Assembly (NCBI GenBank): GCA_937125395.1
Contig: CAKZLI010000057.1
Span: forward strand, 61,520 to 125,519
Length of the DNA: 64,000 nucleotides
Origin: an uncultured Glaciecola sp.
GTDB taxonomy: Bacteria > Pseudomonadota > Gammaproteobacteria > Enterobacterales > Alteromonadaceae
Direction: 5' to 3'
In this document: one piece after another, positions 1-8,241 of the stretch
Position numbering within the stretch: the stretch's first letter is position 1
How the letters are laid out: every line of letters starts with the position of its first letter
Made by a program: the position numbers and the translations under genes
Notes under the pieces: model-generated
Seen by the model: the letters and a program-made list of their open reading frames with translations, nothing else
What the model was told of the DNA's origin: nothing
Databases searched by the model: none

Positions 1-456
1 GCGCTCAGCACATTCTTCGCCGACAATGACCACATCACTGTTAGTCGACACAATTGCATGCTCTAACACCGCTCCTTGCACCTGTGTGTTGATAAACGCC
101 ACCACCACACCTAGCTTAGTCAAACCAAACCAGGTAAAAAAGAACTCCGGCCGGTTTTCTAGTGCCATTGCACAACCATCACCCTCTTTTAAGCCTCTAG
201 CTTGAAAGACTTCAGCATATTTATTAGCTTGAGTATTCACGTCAGCATAACTAAATGTTTTGCCTTTATAGATTAAAAAATCAGCATTAGGGAGAGCTCT
301 TGCCTGTTCTTCCAATCGGTCTGCAATACTGTATTTTTGTGACGGACTAACCGAACGGGATGCCGCAGCACGGGCATCCATTTTGGCTTGTGTAACGGCT
401 TTAGGGACTGGTGCATTATCAAGTGACCCAGCGAAAGGAATACTGGTATTATCCAT
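1..456 (-). CDS. Acyl-CoA synthetase, N-terminal part (runs off window)
   Basis: This is the first 152 codons of an AMP-forming acyl-CoA synthetase; the rest lies left of the window. The protein shows the family's N-terminal features: a segment around ADRLEEQARALPNADFLIY, then TFSYADVNTQANKYAEVF, then MALENRPEFFFTWFGLTKLG. The last resembles the FATP/FadD17-type very-long-chain and steroid acyl-CoA ligases. I chose the ATG at 456 because GGGAG lies 8 bases upstream; the ATG at 471 has no Shine-Dalgarno sequence. It is the third gene of a leftward operon after an SDR and a SnoaL-like protein, with a 23-base gap. The likely role is CoA activation of a carboxylic side chain before beta-oxidation. 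The substrate is inferred from context only. Confidence 0.8.
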   Translation of the reverse strand, partial: MDNTSIPFAGSLDNAPVPKAVTQAKMDARAAASRSVSPSQKYSIADRLEEQARALPNADFLIYKGKTFSYADVNTQANKYAEVFQARGLKEGDGCAMALENRPEFFFTWFGLTKLGVVVAFINTQVQGAVLEHAIVSTNSDVVIVGEECAER

Positions 457-479
457 TGTAGAATCTCCCATTTTTTTAA

Positions 480-1115
480 TCAACGAACGCGAATTTTGGG
501 GGCTGGCGTGTCACCGCGCATCGTGCGAAGAAACTCGTCTAACGGAGCTGGCGCAGCGACTTCAGGTAATACATCAGCCTCAGGCCGGTTTTGCCAAAAC
601 GCTTGCCATGATGGAAATAAATCATGAAATGTACCGGTATAAGGCTCCCTGCCTGGCCAACGCATTTTCATATCACCGGTAGGCACGGCATTAAGATCGC
701 TCGCGTACCAATAACATGGCAAACGACGTCTAAAATACCAAACACCATCAATTCGTTCATAATCATCCCAATACAGCATTTGCATTAGGACCCATTCACG
801 TCCAGTTTCATGTTCATTTTTGGAATACACGACCCCAACAGCATGATCAGGGTCAATAAACTCAATAATATGTTGCCCTAAATGATGTGAAGTACCGGTA
901 AATTGATCGCGTAGAGTCGAATCTACCCATGCTTTTAAATGTGCTCGTCCACTCTTACCGCCACCAACCCGCACATCTGGCGCAAATAAACCTACATGAG
1001 CATCAATATCACGCATATCAAGCGACAAAGAATATTTACCTGCCAATTGACGAATGGCCTCAATCGACTCAAGCCTATCGATACGTTGTTCTAAATTGTT
1101 GAGTGTATTAGTCAC
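480..1115 (-). CDS. SnoaL/NTF2-like protein, BaiE-like
   Basis: This is a protein of about 211 residues with a SnoaL-type (NTF2 fold) domain over the first 140 residues. The start is most likely the GTG at 1115, preceded by AGGA at 8 bases; a longer reading to 1148 would overlap the SDR upstream. Near the N-terminus it has IEAIRQLAGKYSLSLD, which aligns with the bile-acid 7-alpha-dehydratase BaiE, including Tyr28 and Asp33 at the same five-residue spacing. A later SHHLGQH segment matches the region of the BaiE catalytic His. Known members of this fold are dehydratases, isomerases and hydroxylases. In this context a steroid dehydratase or isomerase is a reasonable guess. The C-terminal 60 residues are an extension I do not recognise. 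Confidence 0.65.
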   Translation of the reverse strand: MTNTLNNLEQRIDRLESIEAIRQLAGKYSLSLDMRDIDAHVGLFAPDVRVGGGKSGRAHLKAWVDSTLRDQFTGTSHHLGQHIIEFIDPDHAVGVVYSKNEHETGREWVLMQMLYWDDYERIDGVWYFRRRLPCYWYASDLNAVPTGDMKMRWPGREPYTGTFHDLFPSWQAFWQNRPEADVLPEVAAPAPLDEFLRTMRGDTPAPKIRVR

Positions 1116-1125
1116 AATTAAAATC

Positions 1126-1860
1126 CTAAATGAATGCCATGCCGCCATTTACGGCAATGTTTTGACCGGTAATAAAACCAGAATCATCACAAGCTAAAAA
1201 GCTTGCCACTTTTGCAATATCGATACTTTCACCCATACGACCAAGCGGAATATCATCAATCATTTTTTGTGTCCATTCATCAGGCACATCTGCCATCATC
1301 GGCGTATTGGTCGGTCCTGGAATAATAGTATTAACACGAATACCATGGCTCGCAAGCTCACGCGAGATACTGCGAGTAAGCCCCATAACGCCCGCTTTGG
1401 ACGAGCAATAATGACTAGGACCTTCACCGGTTAATGCAGCTGTGCTTGAAATGTTGATAATGCTACCACTACCTTGTTTAGCCATGACTTTGCCCGCTTC
1501 ACGACAGCAATAAAAAGTACCGTTGAGATTTACACCAATAACTTTATCCCAATGCTCATCAGGAGTTTCAAGAAAAGTATCAAACGACCCTACGCCAGCA
1601 CAGTTGATAATCACGTCCAGTCGACCAAACTTTGCGACTACATTATCGATAGCGGCTTTGACTGAATGACTATCAGCAATGTTGGCTGTTAAACCAATCG
1701 CTTTGTCACTTGAGAGTAAACTGATTGTTTCATTTACCGCATCAGAATTAATGTCAAGCGCAGCAACCGATGCGCCCGCTTTAGCAAAGTGCTGGACTAT
1801 CTCTTGGCCCATCCCTTGTCCCGCTCCTGTAACTACTACCACTTGATCTTGATGTTTCAC
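1126..1860 (-). CDS. Short-chain dehydrogenase/reductase (SDR)
   Basis: This is a classical SDR of about 244 residues with a Rossmann fold. It has the cofactor loop TGAGQGMG near the N-terminus, the NCAG motif, and the catalytic Ser and YCSSK (Tyr-x3-Lys). Two GTG starts are possible. The one at 1860 has AGGGAG 5 bases upstream and is preferred over 1866, where the Shine-Dalgarno abuts the codon. It is first in a leftward operon with the SnoaL-like gene (10-base gap) and the acyl-CoA synthetase. Two copies of the cluster's shared 12-bp palindrome lie upstream. The likely reaction is NAD(P)-dependent oxidation of a hydroxyl on the substrate ring or of a 3-hydroxyacyl-CoA; sequence alone does not decide. 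Confidence 0.85.
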   Translation of the reverse strand: MKHQDQVVVVTGAGQGMGQEIVQHFAKAGASVAALDINSDAVNETISLLSSDKAIGLTANIADSHSVKAAIDNVVAKFGRLDVIINCAGVGSFDTFLETPDEHWDKVIGVNLNGTFYCCREAGKVMAKQGSGSIINISSTAALTGEGPSHYCSSKAGVMGLTRSISRELASHGIRVNTIIPGPTNTPMMADVPDEWTQKMIDDIPLGRMGESIDIAKVASFLACDDSGFITGQNIAVNGGMAFI

Positions 1861-1959
1861 ATTCACTCCCTAAGAAATCGGTTTCCCAAACTGAACAACA
1901 TGAATGGGATTTGTAAATAAGTGTTTGCAATAATGTTCTAGCAAGCGAGTGCTAACATC

Positions 1960-1971
1960 GTCCAACAAGAC
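1960..1971. promoter_or_regulatory. Candidate operator (shared 12-bp motif, copy 1)
   Basis: GTCCAACAAGAC lies in the divergent region between the SDR (leftward) and the alpha/beta hydrolase (rightward). It keeps the outer GTC/GAC of the consensus GTCYAWATGGAC but is the weakest of the seven copies in the centre. It sits 26 bases from copy 2, centre to centre. Confidence 0.45.
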
Positions 1972-1985
1972 TAAATGATGGATTG

Positions 1986-1997
1986 GTCTAAATGGAC
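1986..1997. promoter_or_regulatory. Candidate operator (shared 12-bp motif, copy 2)
   Basis: GTCTAAATGGAC is a close match to the consensus found in other divergent promoters of the island. The interval between the flanking starts is about 300 bases (1861 to 2159). Apart from these two sites I saw no gene or RNA in it. Confidence 0.6.
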
Positions 1998-2159
1998 GAT
2001 GTTTTAAAAGCCCTTGCATCGCAATCTAAGCTAAACATAAATGTTTTTTTAATGTAAATATCATGTACAAGCAGAATAAATATTGAGTAAATGCTATGTA
2101 TATGCACTTAACCATTACGCGAACACTTGCACAGTGAGCGTCATTACGGGAGTATTGAT

Positions 2160-3002
2160 TTGAATATGCGCACAACATCACAAGATTTACCATTACCAAC
2201 TGGAAAGTTTGTTCAAATAGATAATGGATTAACATTACATTATCTTGAAGAAGGTTCAGGCCCAATCGTAATTTGGTTGCACGGAAGTGGCCCTGGCGCT
2301 AGTGGGTTTAGTAATTTTAAAGGCAATTATCCTGAATTTGCCACTGCCGGCTATCGTAATATCGTACTTGATTTACCGGGTTTTGGACGTTCAGATAAAC
2401 CCGATGATGTAAATTACGATTTAGATTTTTTTGTTGCTGCGTTAAATGGTTTCATAGCAGCACTAGCATTACCAGCCGTCACGTTGTTAGGTAACTCGTT
2501 AGGTGGTGCTATTGCTTTAGGTCAAGCCTTGGCGCACCCCACAACAGTTGAACGGTTAATCTTAATGGCACCCGGTGGCGTTGAAGAACGTGAAACGTAT
2601 TTTAACATGGAAGGTATTCAACGGATGGTTGAAGTATATAGCCGAGGTCCTATGGGTGTTGCAGAAATGCGCGAAGTGATGTCTTTGCAATTGTTTGATG
2701 CTAGCGGCTTGTCTGATGATATATTAGCAGAACGCTCAGCTGTAGCTGTGACTCAGCCTGCAAACTTATTTAGCACCATGATGGTTCCAAATATGACTGA
2801 ACGATTACATGAATTAACTTGCCCTGTGCTTGGTTTTTGGGGAACTAATGACCGTTTTAATCCTCACCAAGGCATGCATAAATTTTTAGATAACTTACCG
2901 CACGCACGCTTTATTATGCTTAATCGTTGCGGTCACTGGGTACAAGTGGAACATCAACGTTTGTTTAATACCACTTGCATTGATTTTTTACAGCACGGTT
3001 AG
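2160..3002 (+). CDS. Meta-cleavage-product type alpha/beta hydrolase
   Basis: This is an alpha/beta hydrolase of 280 residues. The start is taken as the TTG at 2160, which has GGGAG 7 bases upstream; an ATG follows at 2166. It has the oxyanion motif HGSGPGASG, typical of C-C bond hydrolases such as BphD and HsaD, then GNSLGG with nucleophile Ser113, Asp231 in GTNDRF and His259 in RCGHW. These positions agree with the family (about 112/237/265). Such enzymes hydrolyse vinylogous 1,5-diketones formed by extradiol ring cleavage. In steroid degradation this is the HsaD step. No extradiol dioxygenase is visible here, so the exact substrate is open. It is followed after 60 bases by a flavin oxidoreductase on the same strand. 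Confidence 0.8.
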   Translation: MNMRTTSQDLPLPTGKFVQIDNGLTLHYLEEGSGPIVIWLHGSGPGASGFSNFKGNYPEFATAGYRNIVLDLPGFGRSDKPDDVNYDLDFFVAALNGFIAALALPAVTLLGNSLGGAIALGQALAHPTTVERLILMAPGGVEERETYFNMEGIQRMVEVYSRGPMGVAEMREVMSLQLFDASGLSDDILAERSAVAVTQPANLFSTMMVPNMTERLHELTCPVLGFWGTNDRFNPHQGMHKFLDNLPHARFIMLNRCGHWVQVEHQRLFNTTCIDFLQHG

Positions 3003-3062
3003 GTAGCCTAACTTTAGAATAACCCAACTTAATTTCAATATTATTGTCGAAAAGGTGTCGCT

Positions 3063-5183
3063 ATGTCAGATTATCAGCATTTACTTAAACCTGGAAATAT
3101 AGGCGGTTTGTCGCTGCGCAATCGCATCATAATGGCACCTATGGGCTCTAATTATGCCGAAGCAGATGGCCATTGTGGTGAGCGCATCCAAGCGTATTAT
3201 GAGGAACGAGCTAAAGGCGGTGTTGGTTTAATTACGATGGGGGTTGTGTCTATTGCATTTCCTGCTGGTACGGCTGAACCTTATCAAGTCGGTATTTCAA
3301 AAGATGAATATATCCCTGGCTTGAAGGCTCTTACGGATCGTGTACACAAACACGGCAGCAAAATATCATTACAACTTCAGCATGCAGGTAAAACCTCGAC
3401 AAGAGATATGGCTGAGGGCCGAGAGGTGTGGGTGCCTTCAATGCCCCCCCCGCCACCTGCTAATGATATGATGAAATCAGTCACGCTCAAAGAAATCAGT
3501 ACCTTTGTCCGTCCAAGTAAAGATGTACCGGTCACCATGCGGGTAATGGACAAAGCCGATATTCAGCAAATGGTGCAATGGTTTGCCGATGCAGCCAGAC
3601 GTGCTAAACAAGCAGGGTTTGATGGTATTGAAATCCACGCCGCCCATACTTACATTATTGCTGGCTTTTTATCCTCGTATTACAATAAACGTGACGATGA
3701 ATATGGCGGTAACTTGCAAAACCGCTGTCGCATGTTAATTGAAATTATTCATGCTATTCGTGAACAAGTTGGCGAAGATTTTCCATTATGGTTACGTTTA
3801 GATGCGGCGGAAGTTGGTAAAGATGGTGGTATCACTATTGATGATTGCATAGCTGTTAGCAAAATTGTTGAAGCAGAAGGACTGCATGCAATCAGTATCT
3901 CTGCATATGCTAATTTAACGAGTGGTGCAGCCTTTACCGAAGCGCCTATTGTCCATAAACCTGCTGGATTCTTAGACTGGGCGGCACAGGTAAGTGCAGC
4001 GGTTTCTATACCAATCATAGCAGTAGGTCGTCTAGAGCCTGATGTTGCTAATGATGCGATTGGGGCTGGCAAATGTGATTTTGTTGCCATGGGACGCAAG
4101 TTATTAGCCGATCCTGAGCTACCGAATAAATTAATTGCGAATAGGCCTGACAATATTCGTCCTTGTATTTATTGTTATGTTTGTGTCAGCCAGATATTTA
4201 TTAATCAACGGGTTAAATGCGCCGCCAATCCGCGCACAGGCCAAGAATCAACGCTGCAAGTGATTATGACTGACAAGCCAAAAAACATCGTCATTATAGG
4301 TGGCGGTCCTGCAGGTATTGAAGCAGCTGTCACTGCCAGTAACCGAGGACACAATGTCACACTGATAGAGCGTAGTCAGCGCCTCGGCGGTACGTTGTTT
4401 TTTGCTACCCTCGCCTATCAAGAAAATGGGAAGTTACTCGATTATTTAACCAATCAATTACATCAATCTAATGTAGTGGTTAAACTTGGTACGCTCGCTA
4501 CTCCTGAGTTAATATCCTCATTAGCCCCTGATGAAGTATTTGTTGCTACCGGTGCCAGTCGAGAGATGCCAGATATTGCAGGTGCAGCATTGCCGCATGT
4601 GTGGTCTGGCGAACAATTACGACAATTACTCACCGGTGAGGTCAGCCCTAGTACTAGAGCACAACTTAAACCGTTGCAACGCTTGATGGTCGGTAGCGGT
4701 AACCTGCTTGGCCTGACCAAAAATATCAGCGCGTTACAGCGTCTTTCTCATGTATGGATGCCATTAGGAAAGCGAGTCACTATTATTGGTGGTGGATTGG
4801 TGGGACTAGAATTAGCCGAGTTTTTAGGTGAACGCGGTCGCATTGTAACGGTCATTGAACCGAGCCGTGATTTGGGTGTTGAGCTGAGTATTGTTCGACG
4901 CTGGCGTGTGCTGCATAACCTTGCGCATTTTGGTGTGGAGCTAATTAAAGAAGCGCAAATTGCCAGCGTAGATAGTAACCATGTACATTACACTATTGAC
5001 GACGAACAACACAGTATTGCATCAGATACCGTCGTCATGGCCACGGGCATTGCCGCTGATCGTAACTTAGCTGATACCTTAATTGAAGCTGGGCATAATG
5101 TACAAGTTATCGGTGATAGTCATGCTGTTGGATATATTGAGGGCGCATTAGATACAGGATATCGAGCAGGTTTGAGCTGCTAG
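3063..5183 (+). CDS. 2,4-dienoyl-CoA reductase/BaiCD-like flavin oxidoreductase
   Basis: This is a protein of 706 residues with the three-part architecture of FadH, BaiCD and trimethylamine dehydrogenase. An N-terminal old-yellow-enzyme TIM barrel spans about 1 to 350, with HAAH in the active site and NKRDDEYGG. A 4Fe-4S site follows at Cys368, Cys371, Cys374 and Cys386 (C-x2-C-x2-C-x11-C). Two dinucleotide-binding motifs come next: GGGPAG near 415 and GGGLVG near 580. The enzyme should reduce an enone or dienoyl-CoA with electrons passed from NAD(P)H through FAD and Fe-S to FMN. BaiCD-type members act on 3-oxo-4-ene steroids. It is probably co-transcribed with the upstream hydrolase. The family is certain; the substrate is inferred from context. 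Confidence 0.85.
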   Translation: MSDYQHLLKPGNIGGLSLRNRIIMAPMGSNYAEADGHCGERIQAYYEERAKGGVGLITMGVVSIAFPAGTAEPYQVGISKDEYIPGLKALTDRVHKHGSKISLQLQHAGKTSTRDMAEGREVWVPSMPPPPPANDMMKSVTLKEISTFVRPSKDVPVTMRVMDKADIQQMVQWFADAARRAKQAGFDGIEIHAAHTYIIAGFLSSYYNKRDDEYGGNLQNRCRMLIEIIHAIREQVGEDFPLWLRLDAAEVGKDGGITIDDCIAVSKIVEAEGLHAISISAYANLTSGAAFTEAPIVHKPAGFLDWAAQVSAAVSIPIIAVGRLEPDVANDAIGAGKCDFVAMGRKLLADPELPNKLIANRPDNIRPCIYCYVCVSQIFINQRVKCAANPRTGQESTLQVIMTDKPKNIVIIGGGPAGIEAAVTASNRGHNVTLIERSQRLGGTLFFATLAYQENGKLLDYLTNQLHQSNVVVKLGTLATPELISSLAPDEVFVATGASREMPDIAGAALPHVWSGEQLRQLLTGEVSPSTRAQLKPLQRLMVGSGNLLGLTKNISALQRLSHVWMPLGKRVTIIGGGLVGLELAEFLGERGRIVTVIEPSRDLGVELSIVRRWRVLHNLAHFGVELIKEAQIASVDSNHVHYTIDDEQHSIASDTVVMATGIAADRNLADTLIEAGHNVQVIGDSHAVGYIEGALDTGYRAGLSC

Positions 5184-5233
5184 CCAGCTCTAACAATTTA
5201 TACCACAGCATCACGTAATTTTGCTTGATATCA

Positions 5234-6058
5234 TTAACGACCGGGTAATTGGCCACCATCAATACTGATGAGTTGACCACTTACCCAAGCGCCTTGTTCA
5301 CTGCACAGGTATACGACCATACTACCGACCTCGGCAGGTTGCCCAGCTCGCTTGAGAGGTATATAGGTATCAATAATACTATCCCATTGCTGTTCACTCA
5401 TATCATCTAGACGGGATGTCATTACGACACCTGGACACACTGCATTAACACGTATACCAAACTTTCCTACTTCGCCAGACATTGCTGCTGTCATCGCATG
5501 CAAACCCGCCTTACTCGCTGCATAAGCTGCGCTGTTGGGGGCCATTAACTTACCACCAATCGACGAAATGTTAATAATCGCACCACCATGATTTTGTTCT
5601 ATTAGCCGTTGACCAAATACATGACTCATATAAAAACTACCATTTAAATTCACCGACATCACATTATTCCAAGCCTCAGGATCTAGCTCCACTACCGGAA
5701 CCCTGTCCCCAGCCCTTGCCGCCGCTGCGTTATTGATGACAAAATCAATGCGGCCAAACTCTTGCATTACTGTATCAGCCAATGATTGAATTGAATGTAT
5801 ATCTGTGACATCACATATCACCGGTAATGCTTGAGTACCTAATGCGCGTATTTCGTCGGCAACAGAATCTATATCTCGCCAAGAGGCGGCTTTTTCGTCT
5901 TCTGGAAATAACTCTGGCGATCTCCCTGTACCGGTAATAACAACATGGCATCCCGCTTTTGCTAATTCAAGTGCTATTGAACGCCCAATACTGCGCATTC
6001 GTCCAGCACCGGTAACAACAGCAACTTTACCGTGCAAACCTGTTAATTCATAACTCAT
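5234..6058 (-). CDS. SDR family oxidoreductase
   Basis: This is an SDR of 274 residues with TGAGRMRSIG at the cofactor site, NNAAA, and the catalytic YAASK. A loop of about 25 residues with GRSPELFPEDEKAASW follows beta-strand 2, longer than in the other SDRs here. The ATG at 6058 is preferred because AAGGTG lies 6 bases upstream. It is convergent with the 706-residue oxidoreductase and divergent from the AraC regulator. The 267 bases to that regulator hold no clear copy of the cluster palindrome, so it may be controlled separately. A hydroxysteroid or 3-hydroxyacyl dehydrogenase role is plausible but not shown. Confidence 0.8.
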   Translation of the reverse strand: MSYELTGLHGKVAVVTGAGRMRSIGRSIALELAKAGCHVVITGTGRSPELFPEDEKAASWRDIDSVADEIRALGTQALPVICDVTDIHSIQSLADTVMQEFGRIDFVINNAAAARAGDRVPVVELDPEAWNNVMSVNLNGSFYMSHVFGQRLIEQNHGGAIINISSIGGKLMAPNSAAYAASKAGLHAMTAAMSGEVGKFGIRVNAVCPGVVMTSRLDDMSEQQWDSIIDTYIPLKRAGQPAEVGSMVVYLCSEQGAWVSGQLISIDGGQLPGR

Positions 6059-6325
6059 ACAAATCACCTTAAATTAGTAGTAGAGATAATCTAACGTACC
6101 AGATTCACAGCAATTTAATATAGTCCCTATAAACGATGAACCACAGTGAATACAGCCTTAGTCTGGTCAAATTTAAGTTAAGTTTTTGCGATATTACTAA
6201 TAATGATTTATTACACAAATTATAGACCATGGTGGTTCTTGCACGGCATAAGCTGATGCGCGATGATGCATGGCAGTGTCTAGGGAATTACAAGGAGATA
6301 CCTTATACATACCGATACGCGATAT

Positions 6326-7324
6326 ATGATGTGGTTGCTGGACTTTCTTTCTAGTATTGGCTTGGACAGTCAAGCGATTGCTGCTAAAAATGGGATAGAT
6401 GACACCCAACATTATGGACACGATAGCTTAATTAGTGCTCAACAGCACAAATGTGTGCTACTGGATGCGATGCATGCGTACGCAGGTACTGATTTAGGAC
6501 TGACACTAGGCCTGCAACGCTCAATTGCAACTCATGACCAGCTAGCATATTTAATGCTCAGTAGTGCCACTTTGCGTGAAGCGAGTAATGCAGGATTAAC
6601 ATATCAAAATTATTCAGGACGATTCTCTGGCAATCTTGTTGTCACAACGTTTAGTGAGATCCAAGCACAAGGTTGCTATCAAATTAATGCTAAAGACGCG
6701 CTTGGCGAATTGCGCTTATTGGCTATTGAAGATATTCTAGCCAATATCGTAACGACTGCTCGTTGGGTGCTGGGTCAAGCTTTACCCATCACTAAGCTGC
6801 GCTGCGACTATCCTGCGCCAGCGCATATTGCACGCTATGAATCTATTTTCCAATGTCCAATTGAATTTGATGCACCCGCCACACAACTATTTTTTAATGC
6901 AGAGATCCTCGATAAACCCTTGCCTCAAGCAAGCCCGCAAAGTGTCATGCTATACAAGAGACTGTGTGAAGAAAAAAGTATCACTCATAGCCATGGTGAT
7001 ATTGCATGGCAACTTTCGCAAATTATTGTTGAAAACCCTGCCTCACCGCCGTCGTTACATGATGCAGCGATGCGATTACATTGCAGTCCACGCACATTGA
7101 GTCGAAAACTGTTAGCACAAGGCTGGCGCTATCAGCAGTTAATTGATCAAGTCAAAGAGATCCATGCTAGACGCCATTTAAGCGACCCTACCTTATCGAT
7201 CACCCGTATTAGTCAACAGCTTGGATATGCTGATAGTGCAGGTTTTCATCGAGCTTTCAAAAAATGGACCGGATACTCTCCACGTGCATTTCGTCAGGCC
7301 TTATTTAATGGCCATATTAGATAA
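6326..7324 (+). CDS. AraC-family transcriptional regulator
   Basis: This is a protein of 332 residues with an N-terminal ligand-binding domain of the Arabinose_bd/OruR type (about 1 to 210) and a C-terminal pair of helix-turn-helix motifs (about 230 to 325). The second HTH ends in the family signature around YADSAGFHRAFKKWTGYSPRAFR. It sits upstream of the aldolase-dioxygenase pair on the same strand, so it may control those genes. The start is uncertain: the ATG at 6326 has no good ribosome site, while AAGGAG at 6293 lies about 29 bases upstream with no start codon in frame between. The N-terminus is also shorter than usual for this family. A sequence change near the start is possible. Confidence 0.8.
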   Translation: MMWLLDFLSSIGLDSQAIAAKNGIDDTQHYGHDSLISAQQHKCVLLDAMHAYAGTDLGLTLGLQRSIATHDQLAYLMLSSATLREASNAGLTYQNYSGRFSGNLVVTTFSEIQAQGCYQINAKDALGELRLLAIEDILANIVTTARWVLGQALPITKLRCDYPAPAHIARYESIFQCPIEFDAPATQLFFNAEILDKPLPQASPQSVMLYKRLCEEKSITHSHGDIAWQLSQIIVENPASPPSLHDAAMRLHCSPRTLSRKLLAQGWRYQQLIDQVKEIHARRHLSDPTLSITRISQQLGYADSAGFHRAFKKWTGYSPRAFRQALFNGHIR

Positions 7325-7456
7325 TAATTTGGCTAAATAGGACAAGCATAGTCAAGGTATTTTGCGTAATATTTTAACTAAATACTAACACTTACTTAAT
7401 ACTAGTGTTCTTTACTATTTATCTTCTATGGTTCTTCAATAAGGAGTCAATTGTTT

Positions 7457-8227
7457 ATGAAAAAATACGACGGCGTTAACCAAGCAATGCTTGATCGTTT
7501 TGCAATCCGACCTGGGCGTAACCCGCTCCTACCAGAGCTGAGTGACAAAGCGCAAGTGGCACTGATGTGCCGGATGCTTGTTCGCGAAGGCTGGGATGAT
7601 CATATTGCTGGACATATTACATATCGCTTAGCCAATGGAAACATTCTAACTAACCCTTGGGAGCTTGCGTGGAGTGAATTAACGGCCAGCGATATCGTGA
7701 CTTTGGATCCATCCGGTAAAGTGATTGACGGCGAATGGAATGTCACCCCTGCAATTGGTTTGCATTTGCAACTCCACGCAGCTCGACCTGATGCACATGT
7801 GGTTATTCACAATCACCCACATTACAGCGGTATTTGGGCTTGTATGCAAAAAGTCCCCCCAGTCTATGATCAGGCTAGCGCATACTGCGGGGTAGACTTA
7901 CCACTTTATAACGAATATGACGGCACTTTTGAAGATAAAGCCGTCAGTATTTCAGCAGTTGAAGCGCTTGGCGATGCTAAATGGGCATTATTAGCTAACC
8001 ATGGTTCATTGGTCGTAGGTAAAGATTTACGCCAAGCACATCTGCGTGCTATTACCCTAGAGTGGCGCAGTAAACGGGCTTACCAAGTTGAGTTAGGCGG
8101 AGGCGGTATTCCTCTGAGTGAGGAAGAAGTCAAGAAAGTGTCGATTGCCGATGACAATGGTTTTCCGTTTATATGGGAAGCGATGGCCCGCAAAGAACTG
8201 CGCCTTGATCCAAGCTTAGTTGAGTAA
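7457..8227 (+). CDS. Class II aldolase/adducin family protein
   Basis: This is a protein of 256 residues with the class II aldolase/adducin fold. A zinc site is indicated by HNHPHYS in the middle and by NHGSL later, the usual His ligands of fuculose-phosphate aldolase-type enzymes. AAGGAG lies 10 bases before the ATG at 7457; an in-frame TTG at 7451 is also possible. Members cleave or epimerise hydroxy-oxo compounds, and many of the adducin-like branch have unknown substrates. It is 14 bases upstream of a TauD-type dioxygenase and surely co-transcribed with it. The pair probably acts on a side product or substituent of the main substrate, but no function can be assigned from sequence. Confidence 0.8.
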   Translation: MKKYDGVNQAMLDRFAIRPGRNPLLPELSDKAQVALMCRMLVREGWDDHIAGHITYRLANGNILTNPWELAWSELTASDIVTLDPSGKVIDGEWNVTPAIGLHLQLHAARPDAHVVIHNHPHYSGIWACMQKVPPVYDQASAYCGVDLPLYNEYDGTFEDKAVSISAVEALGDAKWALLANHGSLVVGKDLRQAHLRAITLEWRSKRAYQVELGGGGIPLSEEEVKKVSIADDNGFPFIWEAMARKELRLDPSLVE

Positions 8228-8241
8228 TAGAGGAATATACT

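Noticed and set aside
3749..4153. Open frame of 134 codons on the minus strand inside the flavin oxidoreductase gene
   Set aside because: It is a shadow of the strongly supported plus-strand gene and has no domain or ribosome site.
5173..5190. GAGCTG/CAGCTC hairpin at the end of the 706-residue oxidoreductase gene as a terminator
   Set aside because: The stem overlaps the stop codon and no T-run follows.
6123..6134. GTCCCTATAAAC upstream of the SDR at 5234 as a motif copy
   Set aside because: The outer half is changed (AAC for GAC) and the centre differs, so it is too weak to count.
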